A DNA stretch of 64,000 bases from Polytrichum commune (taxonomy: Eukaryota; Streptophyta; Polytrichopsida; Polytrichales; Polytrichaceae). Within the stretch, counting starts at the first letter, position 1. Every line of letters begins with the position of its first letter. Positions 20,881 through 32,317 of this stretch are shown here, one piece after another. The notes under the pieces are model-generated. The model saw only the letters and a list, made by a program, of their open reading frames with translations, was not told where the DNA came from and did no database searches. Where the stretch lies: the NCBI GenBank assembly GCA_950295325.1, contig OX485804.1:5640001-5704000 (forward strand), read 5' to 3'. The translations under genes were made by a program, and so were the position numbers.

Positions 20881-23025
20881 CACGGGTAGATCACTTAGTG
20901 CATTTTAAAAACGACGTGCGGCATAATATAGAGAGGATTAAAATCATTTGAAATAAAAATTATAAAGGAATTCCAAATAATGAAGGGGCCATTAAATGTA
21001 GACAATCCCATTATAAGTAAGTTAGATGGACATAAAATGTGGGCCATTATTTTTTTGTAAAATTAATATAGGGGTTGAAGATAAGGATCCTAGAAGGTAT
21101 GTTTAGTATGGTATGTAAATGGGTTTAGGACTCACGGGGATGGATGATAATTGGGATTTCCGTCTGTCCAAAATTACTTAAAAGGAATATAGAGTATGTA
21201 GTGCGAATTTTTTGGCTATGGCTTAATTTGATTAGCGGCAACAGGCTAGTTAGTAGTAAAATTACTCACAAAGACATTTTGAAGCTAACTACAGTGTGAA
21301 TAGCAGGCTATAGGCGGTTGCAGGCGGTTTGCGCCCTACCAGCAATTACTGTAGCAGGCAGGCTATAAGTAGTCCCTCTCCGACGAGAGAGATGGATCAT
21401 TTTCAAGTTAAAAATCATATCACAGCTGTGAGAGCTGAAGGAATAGTGCAGGCGATAGGCTAGGCACCGATTGTAGAGGCAAGTCGTAGCTATGGAATCC
21501 TGAGAGAGAAGCATAGGCTATAGACAGTAGGGTGTGTTAAGATAATAGTTTAGCCAGGATATAGCCTGGTAGCTTTGTTTACGCTTTATTTTATGAATAA
21601 TCAAAGTGAAGTTTTGTGGAATGGAATGATGCTGAGTGGAAAGCCAGGAAGTGAGAAAGCGTGTTAAGTGTGAGTACAATTGAGATTGTGATGTTAATGA
21701 GCAATTAGGCTATAATCATGGATATAGCAGCAAAAGTGGTTGTGAATCGAGTGGTTAAACCAGAGAGGTGAAGGGTCAGAAGAGATAGAGGAGACAAAAT
21801 TATTGAGAGCAGACAACCTAAGTCGAAAGAAAGATGGAGTGATAAGACAATGTGTGATTGTAGCTATAGCCAGGACTATCTGAGTCTAAGTAAGTTATTC
21901 AAGGGATAGTTATCCTAGGCTATGGAGAGAGAGACAATGAGTCTAGTTGTAATGTGTGAGAATCAGAAAGAGTTGTCATTGAAATAGAGATGATTCACAA
22001 GAGGTGAGATCAAAGCAGGGAGTTGATTATAAGTGGGCTAAATTCTCAATATATAGAGCAAGTCAGAGAGATTAACTACAGGAGAGTAATATATATATAG
22101 CCGAGGGAGAAAGATGACATTTACTACGGAAGAGTAGAGTTACAGTTCCCCGAGAGTAAAATACAGGCATCCGAGAGAATATATGAGATTAAGTGTATAG
22201 CCAAGTAAGGGCACTTTGACTTGGTCCTATGGCTATATGAATTTAATTATCGTTCGCGAATTACAAAGAATACTAGAATGATATAAACGAACCTATATAC
22301 TATAAAGTGATGATTGCAGGCTTGAGACGCCAGACTTCACCCGTGTTAGGAAATGGTGGCTATAGTCTTGGAACCAGTGTTGGATTAACCGTGAGTAAAT
22401 CTAATTATAGCCTTTCATTGAAGAGCAATACACAATTAAGTGAAGAGGTAATTAATCAATCCACACATGAGACCATGATAATTAAGAGAGAAAGGAAGGG
22501 AGAGATGGCAGTTACAAGATTATAGCGCCCAAAGGGTGAAGACAAAGCATATAGGCTTTTAACCAAAACCCCACGACTGAATTAAGTCCAAACCTTAGAG
22601 CGATAGAAAATTCCTTGAAGATAGGACGGAATCACTCACTACTGAGAAAGCACAAAGGAATCATAAGAATGAAGGATAAATGGAATAATTAAGGAACGGA
22701 GTGAGAGATGACTTAAATTGTTAGTATGAACCTTAATCCAATGTGACATTAACCCTTATAGACACTAGCTCAGTCTTCCTGGAGACCTTGTTCCCTGGGT
22801 TTTTTGTGGTTTAAAAGACCTAGCAAAAACTTACTACAAAGTACAAAAAATTGCAGTGACTTGGACAATATAAGTAATGGAAGGGTGCAAACAAATGGGC
22901 CATTTTTTAAATTTAAGTAATTATAGGGAGGCTTTAATTCAACCCTTGAAGGTAAATAGCCCCAAAACAAAAAAAAAACCAGCCGCACGTGGTGCACAAA
23001 AATGCCTTAGAGTGATCTTCTCGTG
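20881..23025 (-). mobile_element. CACGGGG-family element, copy 4 (2145 bp, inverted)
   Basis: Ends CACGGGTAGATCACTTAG.. and ..AGTGATCTTCTCGTG, with a perfect 8-bp target duplication GACAAATG (20873-20880 and 23026-23033). The first ~285 bases are an inverse match to the right end of the 25523-26997 element, and the last ~180 bases are an inverse match to its left end. The two are therefore relatives in opposite orientation. The interior (about 21170-22840) is not shared: it is purine-rich, non-coding and unusually rich in short GGCTATA/TATAGCC strings. Confidence 0.9.
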
Positions 23026-23716
23026 GACAAATGACATAAGGTTGTCATACTATTCAGGGAATACGAAAACATAAGTAATATGAGCTTAAATATATACACA
23101 ACAAGTTTTAGTAATATAGATGGTATGAAATAATAACTTTTAACTCCAAACAATTACAAATATTCTCATGAACTCTTAAAATAAGAGTCCAAAGATCTTT
23201 GGTGTTGCCTACTCAAATTAGCAGTTGTCATCTTATCTGAATTCCCATCTTACTTTTGGAAACTAATAATTTCATTAACACCAAAATATAAAGAGTTCTC
23301 TAATAAGAAACTAGAGAACAATGATGCATGACGTTTAGCATCAAGATAATGGTGATACTATATCACCCGTGTACAAGGCAACATACTAGGCAGGATGCCA
23401 CTCTCATCCTAACCATGTCCATTCTACACTAGTAACCCTAATTACCATTAAGTTCCCAACAATAAGTGAAGTTCCCAAGTAGTTTCCAAGTGAAGATAGA
23501 TGTATTTTAGATGTACATTATATAGATGACAGGAATTCTAGCATTAACTACCTCTTTAATATGACAAAACAGAGATTCTATATGTTGCATTATCGAGTGT
23601 TGTAGTCGTATAAGACAAAATGAAAAACCACAAAAAGGAGAATGAACAACCTTGTCAATGCATCCATTAATGAGGTTATTATCAACAACGCGCTTGCAAC
23701 ATTTCCTAGATGTTTA

Positions 23717-24874
23717 CCGTACGTTAAGGGCAGCTTCGGCGCTCTCTTGCCGAATAATTATTAAAAGTAAAAAAACAGTGTTCGGCGGCCAAAAAAAAAT
23801 TACTAAAGATTTCGGCATTTTAAATAGTTTAATAATGCAATTTCGGCATACATCCAAGAAGTTATTATCTAACAGTTAACAAGGATGTTTATTCACGATT
23901 TCACAATTTGTGTGAAGAGTTTTACAAAAGATATAAGTCTTTCACGATTTTGTGAAGAGTTGAGAATGCTCTGTGCTTTATACAAGTAGAGTGGAGTTGT
24001 GTTCAACAATGCATATGGGATATGTAAAGTTTGAGGTGAAGCACCTAGTTAGACTTCATTTTTATAACACGCATAACTTTTGCATAGAGTCTTCAAATGA
24101 CATAAAATTTGTTGGAGGTGAAAGATTACTTGATTTCTAAACTTTTCTTAGAGCACCAAAATTCCAAAAAAGTTGATCTTCTATGCACAAATGAGCTCCG
24201 AAAAACTGTTATGAACGCATTTTAATTTTTTGATCTTTACACGGCTGCAATGTTTTGTCCATATCTTTCGCATAAAGACTTATTTTGACACAAAACTTGT
24301 TGGAGGTGGAAGATTACTTGATTTCTAAACTTTTCTTAGAGAAACAAAATTCCAAAAATGTTGATCTTCTATGCACAAATGAGCTCTGAAAAACTGTTAT
24401 GAACGCATTTTAATTTTTTGATCTTTACACGGCTGCAATGTTTTGTCCATATCTTTCGCATAAAGACTTATTTTGACACAAAACTTGTTGGAGGTGGAAG
24501 AAGGATTGATTTCTCAACTTTTGTTAGTTGGACAAAATTCTATAAAACGTCATCTTCTATGCTCAATTGGGCTCCAAAAAATTGTGTACAACACATTTGA
24601 AAAGCCTCACTTAGAGTCTTGCTACTTCTTAACCCATATTCTTTGTGGACTAATGTAAGTGAGCTTGATTACAAAAGGAGCACCTTCTCTCCTTCAGAAT
24701 TCATATATGCTTCCAGTGTAAGTAAAATTCTAGTGAGAAGTTAAAATTTCTTACTTTTCGGCAATTTTGAAAATTAATTAATTTTATATTCGGCAAAAAA
24801 TGTCAATAATTTTCCAAAATTTTCGGCGTCTATTTTTAGAATTATTTTGTGCCGAAGCTGCCCTTAACGTACGG
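23717..24874. mobile_element. 1158-bp DNA element with perfect inverted ends and TTCGGC subterminal repeats
   Basis: The outermost 24 bases at each end are perfect inverse copies (CCGTACGTTAAGGG.. continuing to CAGCTTCGGC), flanked by TA on both sides (23715-23716, 24875-24876). Both subterminal regions (23741-23850, 24745-24850) contain several TTTCGGC or GCCGAA motifs. The middle is a 188-bp tandem duplication. No coding capacity is visible. The TA duplication would fit Tc1/mariner-like or related elements. Confidence 0.85.
24104..24540. repeat. 188-bp tandem repeat inside the element
   Basis: GATTACTTGATTTCTAAAC occurs at 24124 and 24312, with near-identical text between them and a degenerate third start near 24500. 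Confidence 0.85.
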
Positions 24875-25522
24875 TAGTCTTCTCCACTTCTAGCTCATAA
24901 AGTTTTTGATCCATAGTGGCGGTTTGCAACTCTTTTCGCGCAATTTTTCCCTCCCACGCCATATCAAAAACCAATGCCTCATTCCTCCCAAAGTTTGTTT
25001 ATCCCTCTCTTGAACCTCCACATGTGCAAGGTACTCGTGGTAGAAATCCTTTACAAATCCACCAAATTGTCGGTGTTGGATGATTTCCTCTTCCGAACGG
25101 TACTCCCCTGGTGTGTCATCCATTGGATAGTTAAATGTGTGTGTGCTTGACATTTCCAGACTACCCCGCTACAAAAGGAGGAGGAACACGTGGTGTAGGC
25201 AGAGAACGCCCATAATGTTTAGGGAATGGTGGTGCCAAGTGATTGGATTCCACAACATCCAAAGCACGCCTACAGTTTTGCTTCTTCCCTCCCAAACCCC
25301 TTCATGTCATTGTACATTGATTCACTAAACTCAAGGCTATTTTCCTAGTTCTGGACAACTCTTCCTTTGACATGCTCATACCCCACCAATTTGTTGAACC
25401 CGAACCCTCTATGTACTCTTTGATTATATATTCTTTGTAATCCTTCATCAAGCCTCCTACTTATTGGTTATTTTTGGTTGGCATCCCTAGGCTTGAAACC
25501 AACTACATTCATGCATCTGGCT

Positions 25523-26997
25523 CACGGGGAGGTCACTCAGTAGGATTTTTGTGTACCATGTGCGGCGGAGGGGTATTTGTTTAGGGGCTATTTACCTCCA
25601 AGGCACGAATTAAAAGCTCCCTATAATTACATAATATTCTAAAATGACCTATTTTTTTGTACCCTACCATTACTTATAATGCCCATGTCATTGAAATTTT
25701 TTGTAGTCTATATTCCTTTTAATTAAAAAATTTAGATTTAAGAATGTATGCAATGCAAAAGTGATGGGAAAAGCATGGCAACAAAAAAATATAAAAATTA
25801 CGTACCATGCATTGCAAAAACCAAGTACAAAAACTTAAAGTGAAAATACAAAAAGAAGACTTAGGATGGAACACAACATGATTGTGTGTGTGTTCACAAA
25901 CACAACACCCGCTCCATAAAAATCTTTTATTCAAAATCACTTTACATGCTAGTGAAGACCAAAACCATATAGTGTGAAACACTTTAAGCTTGGTCATGAA
26001 TCTTATATAGTTCGTTCTGTCACAAACTTGGACAATTGCTCTGAATCATTCCTATCAAGATTGTACACCTCATTTGTAGAATTGTAGCTCATGGTTACCG
26101 TAGACACAATGCAATCTACATCAATCCATTTGCTATCCGTGTGATCATACTTAAATTTGTTACGGCCTGGATATTTTCTATAATATTGCAACATTACTTC
26201 GATGTGGGGATTATTAGGATTTCTCCTCCCTGATTCCTCCGTTCGAGCAAGGAGGTCAACTGCTTGCCTAAGTACTCCAAATTGCTTCCCATTGCGCCGC
26301 CGCATAGCCTGCACCCTACCCACCCACCATGAACTGGAATCTACTCCGTTCAATATGTTAGTAGCATTTCCAGCTTTAACATCAATCATTGAACGTCCCC
26401 TTTTTCGTTTGGCAGCGGATTTTACAGTTGACAATAGCATTGTTGTGCTCCGTTGGACAAAATGCACCCCACAATCAGATCCTATAGATAACAAACTTGA
26501 TCCACATGAAGATCTTGCTTGGAGACAATTATCATGGTTGTTGAAATGAATACTATGTTTAATTCTTGCTAATCTATCTTTGGATAGAAAAACATTACCA
26601 TTGAGTTGCGAGACAAACGTTGACTTGTAAATGGAATGCCCATCAACTTCTACAGTTGGCAAAAAATTTCCGGTTCTCTGTACTGAGGCTTCCAATTTCA
26701 TTCATTTTTGGGTGAATGATGAGTAATTTTTCATCCATCCCTCGTGAGGCATGCGTACGAAATTAATTCTACTAAACATACATCCTAAGATCCTTATTTT
26801 CAGCCCCTATATTATTTTTACTAAAAGGGAATGGCCCATATTTTATACCCATCTATTTTACTTGTAATGGGCTTATGTACTTTTAATGGACCCTTCATTA
26901 TTTGAAATTCTTTTGTAATTTTTATGTCAAATGATTTTAATCCTCCCTATATTATGCCGCATGTCGTTTTTAAAATGCACTAAGTGACCTCCCCGTG
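25523..26997 (+). mobile_element. CACGGGG-family element, copy 5 (1475 bp)
   Basis: Ends CACGGGGAGGTCACT.. and ..AGTGACCTCCCCGTG give a perfect 15-bp inverted repeat, with a perfect 8-bp target duplication ATCTGGCT (25515-25522 and 26998-27005). CATGTGCGGC and its counterpart GCCGCATG lie about 35-45 bases inside the two ends. It carries one sizeable frame on the minus strand (26003-26701). Confidence 0.92.
26003..26701 (-). CDS. Hypothetical protein carried inside a transposon, 232 aa
   Basis: The only long frame in the 1475-bp element, ATG-started at 26701 on the minus strand. It has an N-terminal stretch with an SLSKDRLARIK-like charged segment, then a basic KSAAKRKRGRSM that looks like a nuclear signal. 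The C-terminal half has WWVGRVQAMRRR, VMLQYYRKY and KFKYDHTDSKWIDVDCIVST. No DDE catalytic block or zinc finger is visible, so it does not look like a complete transposase. It could be an accessory transposon protein or a captured host-gene fragment. Whether it is expressed is unknown. Confidence 0.45.
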   Translation of the reverse strand: MKLEASVQRTGNFLPTVEVDGHSIYKSTFVSQLNGNVFLSKDRLARIKHSIHFNNHDNCLQARSSCGSSLLSIGSDCGVHFVQRSTTMLLSTVKSAAKRKRGRSMIDVKAGNATNILNGVDSSSWWVGRVQAMRRRNGKQFGVLRQAVDLLARTEESGRRNPNNPHIEVMLQYYRKYPGRNKFKYDHTDSKWIDVDCIVSTVTMSYNSTNEVYNLDRNDSEQLSKFVTERTI

Positions 26998-27005
26998 ATC
27001 TGGCT

Positions 27006-28261
27006 AAAACCATTTTCCATAGAGTGGTTCCATATACAAATCGCGCGAGAGAAGGTTGATTTGAATTATGCCTCCCATCCCACTCAATTCGGCTTTCACC
27101 AATATGAACAAACATCTTTGCCTCCGTCCAGTTTGGGCCCTCGATCTTCTATGAAAGTGAAGCTTGTGACTACGATGGTGTAGAGGAGCTCCTCGCTCTA
27201 CATAGCACCCACTTGCACTTCTTCCACATCTTGTGGAGGTTTGTGCAAATGAATTTTAATCAACACCAAATTCCCTTCCAACGTCACCATCCATATGTGT
27301 ACGGAATTGGGTGGAGGGGCAATGTGTGCCCTCACTCAAATCCATGACCTCATCCATTATGCATAGCTGGCCTGATATAACAATGGGACAAATCGTTGGA
27401 TATGAGATTTAGAATGGACCATACGAAAACCAACCCAATGAAGCGAGTCAATACGTGACCCACACGTTCATCAATTCACTTTTCAACGGAACCAGCAAAT
27501 CCTTTGCAAGAAATCATTCAAACAAAGCTTGATTCGTGTTCAAATGCGATGCTAGAAAGCATCCTAACTATCTTTGTGTGAGACAATTTGAACTCACAAA
27601 CCTCATATCAAGTATGTCAAGAGACTTGAAGACTAATCACAAGTCCAAGCAAGAAATAATCACAAGTGCCAACATACCCACATGCTAATCATCCAAACAA
27701 AGCTCGTTTCACTAACAAGATTGAAGCAAGAAATAATACCAATCATCAACCATGGAAGTTCAAAATTCTCTCTCCTTATTTACGTTGCTCAGAATTCAAG
27801 CCAATGTAAGTTAGATGACTTCACTTAGACCACAACTCACATGCAAATTTCATGGAGTGGCTAGATTGAAAATGATAATCACGGTGCAAGAAATAAGCCC
27901 AAGGGCCTACATATGAACCCACATGTAACCTTGAACCCCTTGACAATCATTCAAAGAAAGCTCGATTCAATTCCAAATGTGATACAAGAAAGAAGCAAAG
28001 TCATTTTCATGAAAGTTCACATGTGACCTTAAACCTCACTTGAAGTCAAATCACAAGTACCAAGCTGGAATTAAGCCCACATACATACATGGGCAACCTC
28101 ATGTTCACACAAGCCTCAAGTTGAGTTTGGAAAAGCTTAAAGTCAAATCCCAAACTTCGATCCATAAATAAGGCTAAGCATGTGTATGTGAGTACCCATG
28201 TTCCCATTAGCCCCCACTAAGCTCTTTGAAGAAGCCTCAACTCGAATCACAAACACCATCA
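27006..28261. repeat. Degenerate repeat field (CAAACAAAGCT / CAAGAAATAA phrases)
   Basis: No gene. Loosely repeated phrases such as ATCATTCAAACAAAGCT(T/C)GATT (near 27507, 27688 and 27947), AAGCAAGAAATAA and CACATGTGA(C/G)CTT suggest an old, scrambled minisatellite. The same style continues at 28572-29400. Confidence 0.5.
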
Positions 28262-28571
28262 TTAGTAGAAAACTCTGTCCAAAAAAACCGCAGCCGAAAT
28301 CGGTTGCAGTTCTTTTGACCAACCTGATTTGCATGCGCTAAACGACTATAATTTATTTATTTATTTTAGACTGCAACTTAAATTTTTTTGGGCGTGTAAT
28401 ATACCGTTGAAAATATATTTTCACGAACTTTCCAATGGTATATTACATGCCCCAAAATTCTTGAAATTTCAGTCGCTAGAACAAAAAAACAAAACTGCAA
28501 TTGTTTAGTGACTGCATATCAAGCTGATCAAAAGGTCAGGCGGTTATTTTTTACATAGTTTTTCACTAGAA
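28262..28571. mobile_element. Foldback / MITE, ~310 bp
   Basis: The sequence folds along its whole length. The ends are TTAGTAGAAAACTCTGT and its relative ATAGTTTTTCACTAG. Sub-ends are AAAAAACCGC and its inverse. The centre is GGGCGTGTAATATACCGTTG paired with CAATGGTATATTACATGCCC. The arms are diverged. Confidence 0.6.
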
Positions 28572-30096
28572 CACGAAAGAAGAAAGACATTGGCGCACAT
28601 GAGAGCTCATAGGTTGCCTCAAGCCTCATGTGGAGTTCGAAAGAGGCATCAAGCGAATTCATAAATGTCAAGCAAGCAAAAACCCCAATAACCTACATAG
28701 GAGCTCATATGTCACACCAACCATCATGTGAACTCTTCAAAGAAGTTTGAAGCAAATTCACAAAATACACAAAGTTTGAAAGAGACCATCGCACCAACAT
28801 GTGAGCCCACATGTTTCTAGAATCCTTATGTGAAACAAAATTGAAGGTTCAAGCCATAGTACACATGTCAAGTAAGATGAATTGCCTCAAACTATAGTTG
28901 AGAGATGCTAAGACGGTAGACATGTGGGTATCACATAGAGCCCACATGTCCATATCGAATATTCTTTCCAATCACAATTCAAAGGTTGGAAAGGGCAGCC
29001 TAGTGTGCACTTCAATAAGTTCGAGTGGCTTCACATATGAGAAGACATGTGAGTTCACATGTCCAATTCAAGCATGTATTTAACCACGAATGCCTAGTTT
29101 GGAAGAGGTGGGTACACAACACAAGCAAGAAGCCAAAAAAAAAGAAAAAAAAAAAAGGATGGATGTAAACTCTACATGGATTCCTACACGGCATCAAATG
29201 GATCATGTTTCATGGTCACTTGGACTATTTTCAAAAACCACCTCTTGGACATAGGCCTAACACAAAATCAAGAGATCATGGCACTCCAAAATCTCCCAAT
29301 CGAAGATTTATTATATTTTAACATGTGTGAGGAACCCACACGAATAAAAATTCATTGAAATAGCAATGTATTTGAGGCCCTGGTGACATATGACTTCACA
29401 CTAACTTGAGGGCCCGTGACCACAGTACATGAGTTTGGAAGTGTCTTGAGACGACCTTTGGCCATTTCTTTTGAGCACCCACAATTTCATGGTCCCAACT
29501 CTTGGGTTGTGTATAAAGTGACCTCAAATTGTTACACAAAGGGAAAGATTGGAGGAGGGTGCCAAAATCAGGAGCCTTATAAGCTGGATCAATCCCACCA
29601 GCACCAACTGTACCAAAAAAAAAATTGTCATTCAATTTCCCTAATTGAGGATGCGAGTCAATTTATTATGACATGAGCGCCGATATAAGGTTGAGAAATG
29701 TCACTTACATAACCCTCCTAGAACCCTTACCAGATGTAAAACATGTAAGATTTTTGTCTACAAGATTACAAGGTTGAATTATTCATTTACCTTCAAAATC
29801 AACTCAAGAAGGTCTACCACCGCAACCAACTTCTTCGCCTTCTTAATGATTTCCCTCAACTTCCCAAATGGAAAACCTTGGTGATTTAAGACAAGCAAAA
29901 CCTTTTCAGCTAAAAAAATAAATCCAACACTTAATCTCAATTGAAGACATCCAACTGCCATGGGTCCATTGTTGTTGTTGTTGTTGTTGTTGTTGCCACC
30001 TGCATGTTCACCTGATCGCCGTGCACTTCAAATCAAGGTTGGTCTTTCAAAACGAAGTGTAGGGGGTGGCAAGGATTTGAGCTTATTTACCTGCAG
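28572..30096. other. Non-coding gap
   Basis: Continuation of the CACATGTGAG-type degenerate repeats to about 29400. There is an A-rich run at 29134-29156 and a (GTT)n run of about nine units at 29968-29995. No gene is supported. Confidence 0.5.
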
Positions 30097-31702
30097 TGCC
30101 CGGGGCGGCAACTCAAACAAATAATTATTGGGGGCTCGTCCAAAAATTTCACAAAGGCATGGATTATGTACACATAATTGTACATGTAATCTAGATTATG
30201 TACACATAATCGTACATATAATTTAGATTATGTTTTAAATAATCTAGATTATGTTTCAAATTATTTGGATTCAAGAGTTTCAAAAGAGAAGCAGGAGAGA
30301 AGCCACCAAGAGAAGTTGGAAGAGAGTTAGGGTTAGGGCTTAAAAGCCAAAATAATCTAGATTATCTTCACATTTTTGTAGATGATCTAAATTATAATTA
30401 GGTTTGATGGAGACCAAATTATGGACGAGCCCCCCTGTCCAAGAGAAAGTTCACATTGTTTTGAAATGATTGATGTATTATAATACATAGTCATCTTCAA
30501 ACCCAAAAAAATTATTACGAATCATGGACGGTCTCAATGTGCACTACATCACTCCATTCTACGTATTGTAAAATTCTTCTTTGGTATGAATGTACAAGGA
30601 TAATATGGATGGATAATCTGTTACAAATTATTTTGCACTACACTAAATATGATATTTAGTGTTTGATTATATTTAATGTTGTTACCACCCTACCTTGCTC
30701 AACACTAATTTTCAATTCCTTGACAATTAGTGTTGGACATAAATGTGCCGCTACCTTCCCTACTGACACCTCCCTTCCTCTAGAGCATGGATTTCATTGG
30801 ACTTGTGATTTTAGGGAGGGGGTCCCACTTTCTTGCTCGTTGAATTTTCATCTACCAAAGTCGATGGTATTCTTTTCATATCCTTACTAACACTAAAATT
30901 AGACATGTAACTTCCACATATTACCATAGTTGATATTTAGTGTTTGAGTTTACAATTAATGTTACTTACTTTCATAGGGTTATTGACATTTAGAATGCGT
31001 TTGTATTTAGTGTATCAAACACTAAATATCATATTTAGTGTAATTGCCACCCCGGGTAGTTGCAAAACTCTCTTGGCCCCCACCAGCTAGGATCAGCTCC
31101 CACAACTCCACATCACTCAAACAAATCCTCTACTCCTCATGACTTAGCAACTCATTCAAACTACCACGACAACCATGCTCGGGGTGGCAACTAGTGTAAA
31201 ATACTTTGTAACAAATAGTCCATCCATATTATCCTTGTACATTCATACCAAAGAACAATTTTACAGACCTTAGAATGAAGTGATGTAGTGCACACTAAGA
31301 CCGTCCATAACACGTAATAATTTTTTGATTTGATCATGTCTATGTGTTATAATACATGAGTCATTCGAAAATAATGTGGACTTTCTCTTGGACAGGGGGG
31401 CTAGTCCATAATCCAGTCTTCATCATACCTAATCATAATTTATATACTCTACAAAAATTTGAAGATGATTATAGATTATTTTGGCTTGTAACCTACTCCT
31501 AACTCTCTTCCCGGCTTCTCTTGGTGGCTTCTCTCCCGTTTCTTTTCTGAAGCTCTTCAACCCCTCTTCAATAGTTGAAAATTGTAGATTTTTTGAAATA
31601 TAATCTAGATTATATGTACGATTATGTGTACATAATCTATGCCTTAGTAAACAAATTGGACGAGCCCCCTGTAGTTCTTTGTTTGAGTTGCCACCCCGGG
31701 CA
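30097..31702. mobile_element. 1.6 kb foldback element with ~540-bp inverted arms
   Basis: The left end TGCCCGGGGCGGCAACTCAA.. and right end ..TTGAGTTGCCACCCCGGGCA are inverse copies. The pairing continues about 540 bases inward on each side (30097-30640 and about 31180-31702). Each arm holds two GGGGGCTCGTCC motifs and a run of ATTATGTACACATAAT palindromes. No clear target duplication was found. The loop carries a younger MITE (30641-31040). Confidence 0.85.
30641..31040. mobile_element. MITE with palindromic TTTAGTG ends, copy 1 (400 bp, TA target)
   Basis: Both ends are the same near-palindrome, CACTAAATAT followed by ATATTTAGTG, flanked by TA (30639-30640 and 31041-31042). Removing the element plus one TA gives GCACTA-ATTGCCACCCCGG, which matches the opposite arm of the host foldback (inverse of CGGGGTGGCAACTAGTGT at about 31184). 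This independently confirms the boundaries. Confidence 0.88.
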
Positions 31703-32317
31703 ACCATGCACTCATCCAAGGCCAGACAACAAAAGTTGTTATTTGGCGACGGTGGGAAACAAGGACTTTCACTTTGTAAGATAGAAATAACCATAACCCG
31801 TTAACCGCCCTCTAGCCGTGCACTGGACCGCTGTCATAATGGTGAAGTGCCGTTTCTAAAACAGATCCTGGCTCGGCGGCAACTTCAATGCGTGTACACT
31901 TAGTGAAGCCAATGGGAGTCAAGTGTTAATGTGTTCATGAGGTAACTGATTTAGGCGATGTTCTGTATGGAAATTTGGATTACCGTGTTCGGTGTAGGAA
32001 GAATCTAGTGAACGAGTAGGGGGTTGGACAACTTTCCACTTTGAAAAATTGTAGCATTTTTTGTATAGGGCAGAAAAATATGAAACAACTTGCATTCTTC
32101 ATGAATCCTTCTCATCTATCTTGGGAAATTATCTCATGATTGTCAGACCAGATCTTCAATGCAAATCACCTTATTTTCACCGGTTATGGTATTTCTACCT
32201 TAATGGCAAGAAATGCCCGAACAACTTTGACAAGGCTGAAGCCGGGTTGGACCCCCCACGTGCGACCAACCCTAAGGTGTACACACCAAGTTGTTTTTAA
32301 AATCATTGGCAAGCATT
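31703..32317. other. Non-coding gap
   Basis: No supported gene or repeat. Confidence 0.4.

Larger units (their letters stand above)
23640..25500 (-). pseudogene. Decayed coding sequence, possibly transposon-associated
   Basis: Read on the minus strand, pieces of amino-acid text continue through this stretch. Near 25390 it encodes GSGSTNWWGMSMSKEEL, and from 25153 there is a frame with FGGFVKDFYHEYL and MRHWFLIWRGREKLRE. After a frame change at about 24930 it reads TATMDQKLYELEVEKT. That frame is interrupted by the 1158-bp element at 23717-24874 and resumes with KHLGNVASALLIITSLMDAL. If the element and one TA are removed, the frame runs straight through. The family is not recognised. The helical, charged C-terminus and WW/Trp-rich block would suit a Myb/SANT-like transposon partner protein, but this is a guess. 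Confidence 0.4.

Noticed and set aside
27006-29400. Repeated CAAG/CACATG phrases considered as a CRISPR-like or regular array
   Set aside because: The phrases vary in spacing and sequence. This is a degenerate plant repeat, not a regular repeat-spacer array.
30097-31702. Target duplication ACCTGCAG / ACCATGCA around the foldback
   Set aside because: Agreement is partial and needs a gap, so I do not claim a duplication.
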